From: Ptiloglossa arizonensis
Lineage: Eukaryota > Arthropoda > Insecta > Hymenoptera > Colletidae
Reading direction: 5' to 3'
Length of the DNA stretch: 64,000 nt
Assembly: GCF_051014685.1 (NCBI RefSeq)
Contig: NW_027478489.1
Coordinates: forward strand, 1,204,596 to 1,268,595
The notes under the pieces were generated by a model that had not been told where the DNA came from, did not search any database, and saw only the letters and a program-made list of their open reading frames with translations. This document shows, piece by piece, positions 38,282-51,751 of the stretch (its first letter is position 1; every line of letters starts with the position of its first letter). The position numbers and the translations under genes are program-made.

Positions 38282-40140
38282 AGATGCAACAGAAATTTTG
38301 CGAATTGGTCAATCCGTTAGCGAGATGTGGCAGTTTGGAAGTAAGAAACGCTAGAGAAACTTAAAATTTTCGCAGTTCTGATGCTCGAAACGAATAACTA
38401 GAACGGCCTAGGGGAAAACTACACCTACCGTTGTAATCGGGCGAGTTTCTACTTTCAGATGCAACAGAAATTTTGCGGATTGGTCAATCCGTTCGCGAGA
38501 TATGGCAGTTTGGAGGTAAGAAACGCTTGAGAAACTCAAAATGTTCGCAGTTCTGATGCTCGAAACGAATAACTAGAAAGGCCTAGGGGAAAACTACACC
38601 CACCGTTGTAATCGGGCGAGTTTCTACTTTCAGATGCAACAGAAATTTTGCGGATTGGTCAATCCGTTCGCGAGATATGGCAGTTTGGAGGTAAGAAACG
38701 CTTGAGAAACTCAAAATTTTCGCAGTTCTGATGCTCGAAACGAATAACTAGAACCGCCTAGGGGAAAAGTGCGCATACCGTTGTAATCAGGAGAGATTCT
38801 ACTTTCAGATGCAACAGAAATTTTGCGGATTGATCAATCCGTTCGCGAGATATGGCAGTTTGGAGATAAGAAACGCTTGAGAAACTCAAAATTTTCGCAG
38901 TTCTGATGCTCGAAACGAATAACTAGAACGGCCTAGGGGAAAACTACACCTACCGTTGTAATCGGGCGAGTTTCTACTTTCAGATGCAACAGAAATTTTG
39001 CAGATTGATCAATCCGTTCGCGAGATATGGCAGTTTGGAAATAAGAAACGCTTGAGAAACTCAAAATTTACGCAGTTCTGATGCTAGAAACGAATGACTA
39101 GAACGGCCCAGGGGAGAAGTACGCATACCGTTGTAATCGGGCGAGTTTCTATTTTCAGATGCAACAGAAATCATGCGGATTGGTCAATCCGTTCGCGAGA
39201 TATGGCCGTTTGGATTTAAGAAACGCTTGAGAAACTCAAAATTTTCGCAGTTCTGATGCTCGAAACGAATAACTAGAACGGCCTAGGGGAGAAGTGCGCA
39301 TACCGTTGTAAATGGGCGAGCTTCTACTTTCAGATGCAGCAGAAATTTTGCGGATTGATCAATCCGTTCGCGAGATATGGCAGTTTGGAGGTAAGAAACG
39401 CTTGATAAACTCAAAATTTTCGCAGTTCTGATGCTCGAAATGAATAACTGGAACGGCCTAGGGGAAAACTACACCTACCGTTGTAATCGGGCGAGTTTCT
39501 ACTTTCAGATGCAACAGAAATTTTGCGGATTGATCAATCCGTTCGTGAGATATGGCAGTTTGGAGATAAGAAACGCTTGAGAAACTCAAAATTTTCGCAG
39601 TTCTGATGCTCGATACGAATAACTAGAACGGCCTAGGGGAAAAGTGCGCATAGCGTTGTAATCGGGCGAGTTTCTACTTTCAGATGCAACAGAAGTTTTG
39701 CTGATTGGTCAATCCGTTCGCGAGATATGGCAGTTTGGATGTAAGAAACGCTTGAGAAACTCAAAATTTTCGCAGTTCCAATGCTCGAAACGAGTAACTA
39801 GAACGGCATAGGGGAAAAGTACGCATACCGTTGTAATCGGGCGAGTTTCTACTTTCAGATGCAACAGAAATTTTGCGAATTGATTAATCTGTTCGCGAGA
39901 TATGGCAGTTTGGAAATAAGAAACGCTTGAGAAACTCAAAATTTTCGCAGTTCTGATGCTCGAAACGAATAACTAGAACGGCCTAGGGGAAAAGTGCGCA
40001 TACCGTTGTAATCGGGCGAGTATCTACTTTCAGATGCAACAGAAATTTTGGGGATTGGTCAATCCGTTCGCGAGATATGGCAGTTTGGAGGTAAGAAACG
40101 CTTGAGAAACTCAAAATTTTCGCAGTTCTAATGCTCGAAA
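38282..40140 (+). repeat. Diverged satellite island between two HOR domains
   Basis: About eleven monomers that keep the 175-bp length but carry many changes I see once or rarely: GCGAATTGGTC, AATGTTCGCAG, AGAAAGGCC, AATCAGGAGAGATTC, AAATTTACGCAG, GCTAGAAACG, GTAAATGGGCGAGCTTC, TTCGTGAGA, CATAGCGTTG, AGAAGTTTTGCTG, GTTCCAATGC and GAGTATCTAC. No HOR unit is repeated here. This is the expected look of older copies not homogenised with either side. Confidence 0.8.
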
Positions 40141-41190
40141 AGAGTAACTAGAACGGCATAGGGGAAAAGTACGCATACCGTTGTAATCGGGCGAGTTTCT
40201 ACTTTCAGATGCAACAGAAATTTTGCGGATTGATTAATCCGTTCGCGAGATATGGCAGTTTGGAGATAAGAAACGCTTGAGAAACTCAAAATTTTCGCAG
40301 TTCTGATGCTCGAAACGAATGACTAGAACGGCCTAGGGGAGAAGTACGCATACCGTTGTAATCGGGCGAGTTTCTATTTTCAGATGCAGCAGAAATCATG
40401 CGGATTGGTCAATCCGTTCGCGAGATATGGCCGTTTGGATTTAAGAAACGCTTGAGAAACTCAAAATTTTCGCATTTCTGAGGCTCGAAACGAATAACTA
40501 GAACGGCCTAGGGGAAAAGTGCGCATACCGTTGTAATCGGGCGAGTTTCTACTTTCAGATGCAGCAGAAATTTTGCGGATTGATCAATCCGTTCGCGAGA
40601 TATGGCAGTTTGGAGGTAAGAAACGCTTGAGAAACTCAAAATTTTCGCAGTTCTGATGCTCGAAATGAATAACTGGAACGGCCTAGGGGAAAACTACACC
40701 TACCGTTGTAATCGGGCGAGTTTCTACTTTCAGATGCAACAGAAATTTTGCGGATTGGTCAATCCGTTCGCGAGATGTGGCAGTTTTAAGGTAAGAAACG
40801 CTTGAGAAACTCAAAATTTTCGCAGTTCTGATGCTCGAAACGAATAACTAGAACGGCCCAGGGGAAAAGTGCGCATACCGTCGTAATCGGGCGAGTTACT
40901 ACTTTCAAATGCAACAGAAACTTTGCGGATTGGTCAATCCATTCGCGAGATATGGCAGTTTGGAGGTAAGAAACGCTTGAGAAACTCAAAATTTTCGCAG
41001 TTCTGATGCTCGAAACGAATAACTAGAACGGCCTAGGGGAAAAGTACGCATACCGATGTAATCGGGCGAGTTTCTACTTTCAGATGCAACAGAAATTTTG
41101 CGGATTGGTCGATCCGTTCGCGAGATGTGGCAGTTTGGAATTAAGAAACGCTTGAGAAACTCAAAATTTTCGCAGTTCTAATGCTCGAAA
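40141..41190 (+). repeat. 6-monomer HOR, copy 1 (1050 bp)
   Basis: Unit start is the mark AGAGTAACTAG in a monomer with CTAATGCTCGAAAAGAG and GGCATAGGGG. The following types are GAATGACTAG, GGATTTAAG with CTGAGGCTCG, GCAGCAG then GAAATGAATAACTGG, GGCAGTTTTAAG with CGGCCCAGG and GCGAGTTACTAC, and CATACCGATG with GGTCGATCC. Confidence 0.9.
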
Positions 41191-42240
41191 AGAGTAACTA
41201 GAACGGCATAGGGGAAAAGTACGCATACCGTTGTAATCGGGCGAGTTTCTACTTTCAGATGCAACAGAAATTTTGCGGATTGATTAATCCGTTCGCGAGA
41301 TATGGCAGTTTGGAGATAAGAAACGCTTGAGAAACTCAAAATTTTCGCAGTTCTGATGCTCGAAACGAATGACTAGAACGGCCTAGGGAAGAAGTACGCA
41401 TACCGTTGTAATCGGGCGAGTTTCTATTTTCAGATGCAACAGAAGTCATGCGGATTGGTCAATCCGTTCGCGAGATATGGCCGTTTGGATTTAAGAAACG
41501 CTTGAGAAACTCAAAATTTTCGCACTTCTGAGGCTCGAAACGAATAACTAGAACCGCCTAGGGGAAAAGTGCGCATACCGTTGTAATCGGGCGAGTTTCT
41601 ACTTTCAGATGCAGCAGAAATTTTGCGGATTGATCAATCCGTTCGCGAGATATGGCAGTTTGGAGGTAAGAAACGCTTGAGAAACTCAAAATTTTCGCAG
41701 TTCTGATGCTCGAAATGAATAACTGGAACGGCCTAGGGGAAAACTACACCTACCGTTGTAATCGGGCGAGTTTCTACTTTCAGATGCAACAGAAATTTTG
41801 CGGATTGGTCAATCCGTTCGCGAGATGTGGCAGTTTTAAGGTAAGAAACGCTTGAGAAACTCAAAATTTTCGCAGTTCTGATGCTCGAAACGAATAACTA
41901 GAACGGCCCAGGGGAAAAGTGCGCATACCGTCGTAATCGGGCGAGTTACTACTTTCAAATGCAACAGAAACTTTGCGGATTGGTCAATCCATTCGCGAGA
42001 TATGGCAGTTTGGAGGTAAGAAACGCTTGAGAAACTCAAAATTTTCGCAGTTCTGATGCTCGAAACGAATAACTCGAACGGCCTAGGGGAAAAGTACGCA
42101 TACCGATGTAATCGGGCGAGTTTCTACTTTCAGATGCAACAGAAATTTTGCGGATTGGTCGATCCGTTCGCGAGATGTGGCAGTTTGGAATTAAGAAACG
42201 CTTGAGAAACTCAAAATTTTCGCAGTTCTAATGCTCGAAA
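41191..42240 (+). repeat. 6-monomer HOR, copy 2 (1050 bp)
   Basis: Same six monomers at exactly 1050-bp offset. I noticed about six changes, among them CTAGGGAAGAAG, GCAACAGAAGTC, CGCACTTCTG, AACTAGAACCGCC and AACTCGAACGG, which puts identity above 99%. Confidence 0.9.
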
Positions 42241-44165
42241 AGAGTAACTAGAACGGCATAGGGGAAAAGTACGCATACCGTTGTAATCGGGCGAGTTTCT
42301 ACTTTCAGATGCAACAGAAATTTTGCGGATTGATTAATCCGTTCGCGAGATATGGCAGTTTGGAGATAAGAAACGCTTGAGAAACTCAAAATTTTCGCAG
42401 TTCTGATGCTCGAAACGAATAACTAGAACGGCCTAGGGGAAAAGTGCGCATACCGTTGTAATCGGGCGAGTTTCTACTTTCAGATGCAGCAGAAATTTTG
42501 CGGATTGATCAATCCGTTCGCGAGATATGGCAGTTTGGAGGTAAGAAACGCTTGAGAAACTCAAAATTTTCGCAGTTCTGATGCTCGAAATGAATAACTG
42601 GAACGGCCTAGGGGAAAACTACACCTACCGTTGTAATCGGGCGAGTTTCTACTTTCAGATGCAACAGAAATCATGCGGATTTGTCAATCCGTTAGCGAGA
42701 TATGGCCGTTTGGATGTAAGAAACGCTTGAGAAACTCAAAATTTTCGCAGTTCTGGTGCTCGCAACGAATAACTAGAACGGCCTAGAGGAAAAGTGCGCA
42801 CGCCGTTGTAATCGGGCGAGTTTCTACTTTCAGATGCAACAGAAATTTTGCCGATTGGTCAATCCGTTCGCGAGATATGGCAGTTTCGAGATAAGAAACG
42901 CTTGAGAAACTCAAAATTTTCGCAGTTCTGATGCTCGAAACGAATGACTAGAACGGCCTAGGGGAGAAGTACGCACACCGTTGTAATCGGGCGAGTTTCT
43001 ACTTTCAGATGCAGCAGAAATTTTGCGGATTGATCAATTCGTTCGCGAGATATGGCAGTTTGGAGATAAGGAAAGCTTTAGAAACTCAAAATTTTCGCAG
43101 TTCTGATGCTCGAAACGAATAACTAGAACGGCCCAGGGGAAAAGTGCGCATACCGTCGTAATCGGGCGAGTTTCTACTTTCAAATGCAACAGAAACTTTG
43201 CGGATTGGTCAATCCATTCGCGAGATATGGCAGTTTGGATGTAAGAAACGCTTGAGAAACTCAAAATTTTCGCAGTTCTGATGCTCGAAACGAATAACTG
43301 GAACGGTCTAGGGGAAAACAACACATACCGTTGTAATCGGGCGAGTTTCTACTTTCAGATGCAACAGAAATTTTGCGGATTGATCAATCCGTTCGCGAGA
43401 TGTGGCAGTTTGGAGATAAGAAACGCTTGAGAAACTCAAAATTTTCGCAGTTCTGATGCTCGAAACGAATAACTAGAACGGCCCAGGGGAAAAGTGCGCA
43501 TACCGCTGTAATCGGGCGAGTTTCTACTTTCAAATGCAACAGAAATTTTGCGGATTGGTCCATCCGTTCGCGAGATATGGCAGTTTGGAGGAAAGAAACG
43601 CTTGAGAAACTCAAAATTTTCGCAGTTCTGATGCTCGACACGAATAACTAGAACCGCCTAGGGGAAAAGCGCGTATACCGTTGTAATCGGGCGAGTTTCT
43701 ACTTTCAGATGCAACAGAAATTTTGCGGATTGATCAATCCGTTCGCGAGATATGGCAGTTTGGAGATAAGAAACGCTTGAGAAACTCAAAATTTTCGCAG
43801 TTCTGATGCTCGAAACGAATGACTAGAACGGCCTAGGGGAGAAGTACGCATACCGTTGTAATCGGGCGAGTTTCTACTTTCAGATGCAATAGAAATTATG
43901 CGGATTGATCAATCCGTTCGAGAGATATGGCAGTTTGGAGGTAAGAAACGCTTGAGAAACTCAAAATTTTCGCAGTTCTGATGCTCGAAACGAATAACTG
44001 GAACGGCCTAGGGGAAAAGTACGCATACCGATGTAATCGGGCGAGTTTCTACTTTCAGATGCAACAGAAATTTTGCGGATTGGTCGATCCGTTCGCGAGA
44101 TGTGGCAGTTTGGAATTAAGAAACGCTTGAGAAACTCAAAATTTTCGCAGTTCTAATGCTCGAAA
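42241..44165 (+). repeat. Composite 11-monomer segment (1925 bp)
   Basis: It begins as the 6-mer with one monomer fused out (42416 joins GAATAACTAG to AAAAGTGCG), then switches to e/f/g/h/i-like monomers known from the 8-mer domain (TTTGTCAATCCGTTAGCG, CCTAGAGG, GATAAGGAAAGC, GGTCTAGGGG with ACAACACATACC). About 42600-44018 is repeated at offset 3850 near 46450-47868. Confidence 0.85.
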
Positions 44166-45215
44166 AGAGTAACTAGAACGGCATAGGGGAAAAGTACGCA
44201 TACCGTTGTAATCGGGCGAGTTTCTACTTTCAGATGCAACAGAAATTTTGCGGATTGATTAATCCGTTCGCGAGATATGGCAGTTTGGAGATAAGAAACG
44301 CTTGAGAAACTCAAAATTTTCGCAGTTCTGATGCTCGAAACGAATGACTAGAACGGCCTAGGGGAGAAGTACGCATACCGTTGTAATCGGGCGAGTTTCT
44401 ATTTTCAGATGCAACAGAAATCATGCGGATTGGTCAATCCGTTCGCGAGATATGGCCGTTTGGATTTAAGAAACGCTTGAGAAACTCAAAATTTTCGCAA
44501 TTCTGAGGCTCGAAACGAATAACTAGAACCGCCTAGGGGAAAAGTGCGCATACCGTTGTAATCGGGCGAGTTTCTACTTTCAGATGCAGCAGAAATTTTG
44601 CCGATTGATCAATCCGTTCGCGAGATATGGCAGTTTGGAGGTAAGAAACGCTTGAGAAACTCAAAATTTTCGCAGTTCTGATGCTCGAAATGAATAACTG
44701 GAACGGCCTAGGGGAAAACTACACCTACCGTTGTAATCGGGCGAGTTTCTACTTTCAGATGCAACAGAAATTTTGCGGATTGGTCAATCCGTTCGCGAGA
44801 TGTGGCAGTTTTAAGGTAAGAAACGCTTGAGAAACTCAAAATTTTCGCAGTTCTGATGCTCGAAACGAATAACTAGAACGGCCCAGGGGAAAAGTGCGCA
44901 TACCGTCGTAATCGGGCGAGTTACTACTTTCAAATGCAACAGAAACTTTGCGGATTGGTCAATCCATTCGCGAGATATGGCAGTTTGGAGGTAAGAAACG
45001 CTTGAGAAACTCAAAATTTTCGCAGTTCTGATGCTCGAAACGAATAACTCGAACGGCCTAGGGGAAAAGTACGCATACCGATGTAATCGGGCGAGTTTCT
45101 ACTTTCAGATGCAACAGAAATTTTGCGGATTGGTCGATCCGTTCGCGAGATGTGGCAGTTTGGAATTAAGAAACGCTTGAGAAACTCAAAATTTTCGCAG
45201 TTCTAATGCTCGAAA
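44166..45215 (+). repeat. 6-monomer HOR, copy 3 (1050 bp)
   Basis: Same order of six monomers as 40141-41190, with CGCAATTCTGAGG near 44497 and AACTCGAACGG near 45046. It shares the AACTCGAACGG change with copy 2, so the two are closer to each other than to copy 1. Confidence 0.88.
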
Positions 45216-48190
45216 AGAGTAACTAGAACGGCATAGGGGAAAAGTACGCATACCGTTGTAATCGGGCGAGTTTCTACTTTCAGATGCAACAGAAATTTTG
45301 CGGATTGATTAATCCGTTCGCGAGATATGGCAGTTTGGAGATAAGAAACGCTTGAGAAACTCAAAATTTTCGCAGTTCTGATGCTCGAAACGAATAACTA
45401 GAACGGCCTAGGGGAAAAGTGCGCATACCGTTGTAATCGGGCGAGTTTCTACTTTCAGATGCAGCAGAAATTTTGCGGATTGATCAATCCGTTCGCGAGA
45501 TATGGCAGTTTGGAGGTAAGAAACGCTTGAGAAACTCAAAATTTTCGCAGTTCTGATGCTCGAAATGAATAACTGGAACGGCCTAGGGGAAAACTACACC
45601 TACCGTTGTAATCGGGCGAGTTTCTACTTTCAGATGCAACAGAAATTTTGCGGATTGGTCAATCCGTTCGCGAGATGTGGCAGTTATAAGGTAAGAAACG
45701 CTTGAGAAACTCAAAATTTTCGCAGTTCTGATGCTCGAAACGAATAACTAGAACGGCCCAGGGGAAAAGTGCGCATACCGTCGTAATCGGGCGAGTTACT
45801 ACTTTCAAATGCAACAGAAACTTTGCGGATTGGTCAATCCATTCGCGAGATATGGCAGTTTGGAGGTAAGAAACGCTTGAGAAACTCAAAATTTTCGCAG
45901 TTCTGATGCTCGAAACGAATAACTAGAACGGCCTAGGGGAAAAGTACGCATACCGATGTAATCGGGCGAGTTTCTACTTTCAGATGCAACAGAAATTTTG
46001 CGGATTGGTCGATCCGTTCGCGAGATGTGGCAGTTTGGAATTAAGAAACGCTTGAGAAACTCAAAATTTTCGCAGTTCTGATGCTCGAAACGAATAACTA
46101 GAACGGCCTAGGCGAAAACTACACATACCGTTGTAATCGGGCGAGTTTCTACCTTCAGATGCAACAGAAATTTTGCGGATTGGTCAATCCGTTCGCGAGA
46201 TATGGCAGTTTGGAGGTAGGAAACGCTTGAGAAACTCAAAATTTTCGCAGTTCTGATGCTCGAAACGAATAACTAGAACCGCATAGGGGAAAAGTACGCA
46301 TACCCATGTAATCGGGCGAGTTTCTACTTTCAGATGCAACAGAAATTTTGCGGATTGGTCAATCCGTTCGCGAGATATGGCAATTTGGAGATAAGAAACG
46401 CTTGAGAAACTCAAAATTCTCGCAGTTCTGTTGCTCGAAACGAATGACTAGAACGGCCTAGGGGAGAAGTACGCATACCGTTGTAATCGGGCGAGTTTCT
46501 ACTTTCAGATGCAACAGAAATCATGCGGATTTGTCAATCCGTTAGCGAGATATGGCCGTTTGGATGTAAGAAACGCTTGAGAAACTCAAAATTTTCGCAG
46601 TTCTGGTGCTCGCAACGAATAACTAGAACGGCCTAGAGGAAAAGTGCGCACGCCGTTGTAATCGGGCGAGTTTCTACTTTCAGATGCAACAGAAATTTTG
46701 CCGATTGGTCAATCCGTTCGCGAGATATGGCAGTTTCGAGATAAGAAACGCTTGAGAAACTCAAAATTTTCGCAGTTCTGATGCTCGAAACGAATGACTA
46801 GAACGGCCTAGGGGAGAAGTACGCACACCGTTGTAATCGGGCGAGTTTCTACTTTCAGATGCAGCAGAAATTTTGCGGATTGATCAATTCGTTCGCGAGA
46901 TATGGCAGTTTGGAGATAAGGAAAGCTTTAGAAACTCAAAATTTTCGCAGTTCTGATGCTCGAAACGAATAACTAGAACGGCCCAGGGGAAAAGTGCGCA
47001 TACCGTCGTAATCGGGCGAGTTTCTACTTTCAAATGCAACAGAAACTTTGCGGATTGGTCAATCCATTCGCGAGATATGGCAGTTTGGATGTAAGAAACG
47101 CTTGAGAAACTCAAAATTTTCGCAGTTCTGATGCTCGAAACGAATAACTGGAACGGTCTAGGGGAAAACAACACATACCGTTGTAATCGGGCGAGTTTCT
47201 ACCTTCAGATGCAACAGAAATTTTGCGGATTGATCAATCCGTTCGCGAGATGTGGCAGTTTGGAGATAAGAAACGCTTGAGAAACTCAAAATTTTCGCAG
47301 TTCTGATGCTCGAAACGAATAACTAGAACGGCCCAGGGGAAAAGTGCGCATACCGCTGTAATCGGGCGAGTTTCTACTTTCAAATGCAACAGAAATTTTG
47401 CGGATTGGTCCATCCGTTCGCGAGATATGGCAGTTTGGAGGTAAGAAACGCTTGAGAAACTCAAAATTTTCGCAGTTCTGATGCTCGACACGAATAACTA
47501 GAACCGCCTAGGGGAAAAGCGCGTATACCGTTGTAATCGGGCGAGTTTCTACTTTCAGATGCAACAGAAATTTTGCGGATTGATCAATCCGTTCGCGAGA
47601 TATGGCAGTTTGGAGATAAGAAACGCTTGAGAAACTCAAAATTTTCGCAGTTCTGATGCTCGAAACGAATGACTAGAACGGCCTAGGGGAGAAGTACGCA
47701 TACCGTTGTAATCGGGCGAGTTTCTACTTTCAGATGCAATAGAAATTATGCGGATTGATCAATCCGTTCGAGAGATATGGCAGTTTGGAGGTAAGAAACG
47801 CTTGAGAAACTCAAAATTTTCGCAGTTCTGATGCTCGAAACGAATAACTGGAACGGCCTAGGGGAAAACTACACATACCGTTGTAATCGGGCGAGTTTCT
47901 ACTTTCAGATGCAACAGAAATTTTGTGGATTGGTCACTCCGTTCGCGAGATGTGGCTGTTTGGATGTAAGAAACGCTTGAGAAACTCAAAATTTTCGCAG
48001 TTCTAATGCTCGAAACGAATAACTAGAACGGCCTAGGGGAAAAGTACGCATACCGATGTAATCGGGCGAGTTTCTACTTTCAGATGCAACAGAAATTTTG
48101 CGGATAGGTCGATCCGTTCGCGAGATGTGGCAGTTTGGATTTAAGAAACGCTTGAGAAACTCAAAATTTTCGCAGTTCTAATGCTCGAAA
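45216..48190 (+). repeat. Composite long unit, 17 monomers (2975 bp)
   Basis: From mark AGAGTAACTAG at 45216 to the next at 48191. It contains a shortened 6-mer, then b and d-like monomers (CCTAGGCG, GAACCGCATAGG), an e/f/g/h/i-like run, and a tail of 10-mer-HOR-like monomers (AAGCGCGTATACC, GCAATAGAAATTATG). A private CATACCCATG lies near 46302 and GGCAGTTATAAG near 45681. Confidence 0.85.
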
Positions 48191-51100
48191 AGAGTAACTA
48201 GAACGGCATAGGGGAAAAGTACGCATACCGTTGTAATCGGGCGAGTTTCTACTTTCAGATGCAACGGAAATTTTGCGGATTGATTAATCCGTTCGCGAGA
48301 TATGGCAGTTTGGAGATAAGAAACGCTTGAGAAACTCAAAATTTTCGCAGTTCTGATGCTCGAAACGAATAACTAGAACGGCCTAGGGGAAAAGTGCGCA
48401 TACCGTTGTAATCGGGCGAGTTTCTACTTTCAGATGCAGCAGAAATTTTGCGGATTGATCAATCCGTTCGCGAGATATGGCAGTTTGGAGGTAAGAAACG
48501 CTTGAGAAACTCAAAATTTTCGCAGTTCTGATGCTCGAAATGAATAACTGGAACGGCCTAGGGGAAAACTACACCTACCGTTGTAATCGGGCGAGTTTCT
48601 ACTTTCAGATGCAACAGAAATTTTGCGGATTGGTCAATCCGTTCGCGAGATGTGGCAGTTTTAAGGTAAGAAACGCTTGAGAAACTCAAAATTTTCGCAG
48701 TTCTGATGCTCGAAACGAATAACTAGAACGGCCCAGGGGAAAAGTGCGCATACCGTCGTAATCGGGCGAGTTACTACTTTCAAATGCAACAGAAACTTTG
48801 CGGATTGGTCAATCCATTCGCGAGATATGGCAGTTTGGAGGTAAGAAACGCTTGAGAAACTCAAAATTTTCGCAGTTCTGATGCTCGAAACGAATAACTA
48901 GAACGGCCTAGGGGAAAAGTACGCATACCGATGTAATCGGGCGAGTTTCTACTTTCAGATGCAACGGAAATTTTGCGGATTGGTCGATCCGTTCGCGAGA
49001 TGTGGCAGTTTGGAATTAAGAAACGCTTGAGAAACTCAAAATTTTCGCAGTTCTGATGCTCGAAACGAATAACTAGAACCGCATAGGGGAAAAGTACGCA
49101 TACCGATGTAATCGGGCGAGTTTCTACTTTCAGATGCAACAGAAATTTTGCGGATTGGTCAATCCGTTCGCGAGATATGGCAATTTGGAGATAAGAAACG
49201 CTTGAGAAACTCAAAATTCTCGCAGTTCTGTTGCTCGAAACGAATGACTAGAACGGCCTAGGGGAGAAGTACGCATACCGTTGTAATCGGGCGAGTTTCT
49301 ACTTTCAGATGCAACAGAAATCATGCGGATTTGTCAATCCGTTAGCGAGATATGGCCGTTTGGATGTAAGAAACGCTTGAGAAACTCAAAATTTTCGCAG
49401 TTCTGGTGCTCGAAACGAATAACTAGAACGGCCTAGAGGAAAAGTGCGCACGCCGTTGTAATCGGGCGAGTTTCTACTTTCAGATGCAACAGAAATTTTG
49501 CCGATTGGTCAATCCGTTCGCGAGATATGGCAGTTTCGAGATAAGAAACGCTTGAGAAACTCAAAATTTTCGCAGTTCTGATGCTCGAAACGAATGACTA
49601 GAACGGCCTAGGGGAGAAGTACGCACACCGTTGTAATCGGGCGAGTTTCTACTTTCAGATGCAGCAGAAATTTTGCGGATTGATCAATTCGTTCGCGAGA
49701 TATGGCAGTTTGGAGATAAGGAAAGCTTTAGAAACTCAAAATTTTCGCAGTTCTGATGCTCGAAACGAATAACTAGAACGGCCCAGGGGAAAAGTGCGCA
49801 AACCGTCGTAATCGGGCGAGTTTCTACTTTCAAATGCAACAGAAACTTTGCGGATTGGTCAATCCATTCGCGAGATATGGCAGTTTGGAGGTAAGAAACG
49901 CTTGAGAAACTCAAAATTTTCGCAGTTCTGATGCTCGAAACGAATAACTGGAACGGTCTAGGGGAAAACAACACATACCGTTGTAATCGGGCGAGTTTCT
50001 ACTTTCAGATGCAACAGAAATTTTGCGGATTGATCAATCCGTTCGCGAGATGTGGCAGTTTGGAGATAAGAAACGCTTGAGAAACTCAAAATTTTCGCAG
50101 TTCTGATGCTCGAAACGAATAACTAGAACGGCCCAGGGGAAAAGTGCGCAAACCGTCGTAATCGGGCGAGTTTCTACTTTCAAATGCAACAGAAACTTTG
50201 CGGATTGGTCAATCCATTCGCGAGATATGGCAGTTTGGAGGTAAGAAACGCTTGAGAAACTCAAAATTTTCGCAGTTCTGATGCTCGAAACGAATAACTG
50301 GAACGGTCTAGGGGAAAACAACACATACCGTTGTAATCGGGCGAGTTTCTACTTTCAGATGCAACAGAAATTTTGCGGATTGATCAATCCGTTCGCGAGA
50401 TGTGGCAGTTTGGAGATAAGAAACGCTTGAGAAACTCAAAATTTTCGCAGTTCTGATGCTCGAAACGAATAACTAGAACGGCCCAGGGGAAAAGTGCGCA
50501 TACCGCTGTAATCGGGCGAGTTTCTACTTTCAAATGCAACAGAAATTTTGCGGATTGGTCCATCCGTTCGCGAGATATGGCAGTTTGGATGTAAGAAACG
50601 CTTGGGAAACTCAAAATTTTCGCAGTTCTGATGCTCGAAACGAATGACTAGAACGGCCTAGGGGAAAAGTGCGCATACCGTTGTAATCGGGCGAGTTTCT
50701 ACTTTCAGATGCAACAGAAATTTTGCGGATTGATCAATCCGTTCGCGAGATACGGCAGTTTGGAGATAAGAAACGCTTGAGAAACTCAATATTTTCGCAG
50801 TTCTGATGCTCGAAACGAATGACTAGAACGGCCTAGGGGAGAAGTACGCATACCGTTGTAATCAGGCGAGTTTCTACTTTCAGATGCAATAGAAATTATG
50901 CGGATTGGTCAATCCGTTCGAGAGATATGGCAGTTTGGAGGTAAGAAACGCTTGAGAAACTCAAAATTTTCGCAGTTCTGATGCTCGACACGAATAACTA
51001 GAACCGCCTAGGGGAAAAGCGCGTATACCGTTGTAATCGGGCGAGTTTCTACTTTCAGATGCAACAGAAATTTTGCGGATTGATCAATCCGTTCGCGAGA

Positions 51101-51515
51101 TATGGCAGTTTGGAGATAAGAAACGCTTGAGAAACTCATAATTTTCGCAGTTCTGATGCTCGAAACGAATGACTAGAACGGCCTAGGGGAGAAGTACGCA
51201 TACCGTTGTAATCGGGCGAGTTTCTACTTTCAGATGCAATAGAAATTATGCGGATTGATCAATCCGTTCGAGAGATATGGCAGTTTGGAGGTAAGAAACG
51301 CTTGAGAAACTCAAAATTTTCGCAGTTCTGATGCTCGAAACGAATAACTGGAACGGCCTAGGGGAAAACTACACATACCGTTGTAATCGGGCGAGTTTCT
51401 ACTTTCAGATGCAACAGAAATTTTGTGGATTGGTCAATCCGTTCGCGAGATGTGGCTGTTTGGATGTAAGAAACGCTTGAGAAACTCAAAATTTTCGCAG
51501 TTCTAATGCTCGAAA
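48191..51515 (+). repeat. Composite long unit, 19 monomers (3325 bp)
   Basis: Same architecture as the preceding unit, with an added two-monomer duplication: the GATAAG / CCCAGG / GGTCTAGGGGAAAAC pair occurs at 49684 and 50034, 350 bp apart, each with GCGCAAACCGTCG. The tail matches the tail of the unit before it. Confidence 0.85.
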
Positions 51516-51751
51516 AGAGTAACTAGAACGGCATAGGGGAAAAGTACGCATACCGTTGTAATCGGGCGAGTTTCTACTTTCAGATGCAACAGAAATTTTG
51601 CGGATTGATTAATCCGTTCGCGAGATATGGCAGTTTGGAGATAAGAAACGCTTGAGAAACTCAAAATTTTCGCAGTTCTGATGCTCGAAACGAATGACTA
51701 GAACGGCCTAGGGGAGAAGTACGCATACCGTTGTAATCGGGCGAGTTTCTA

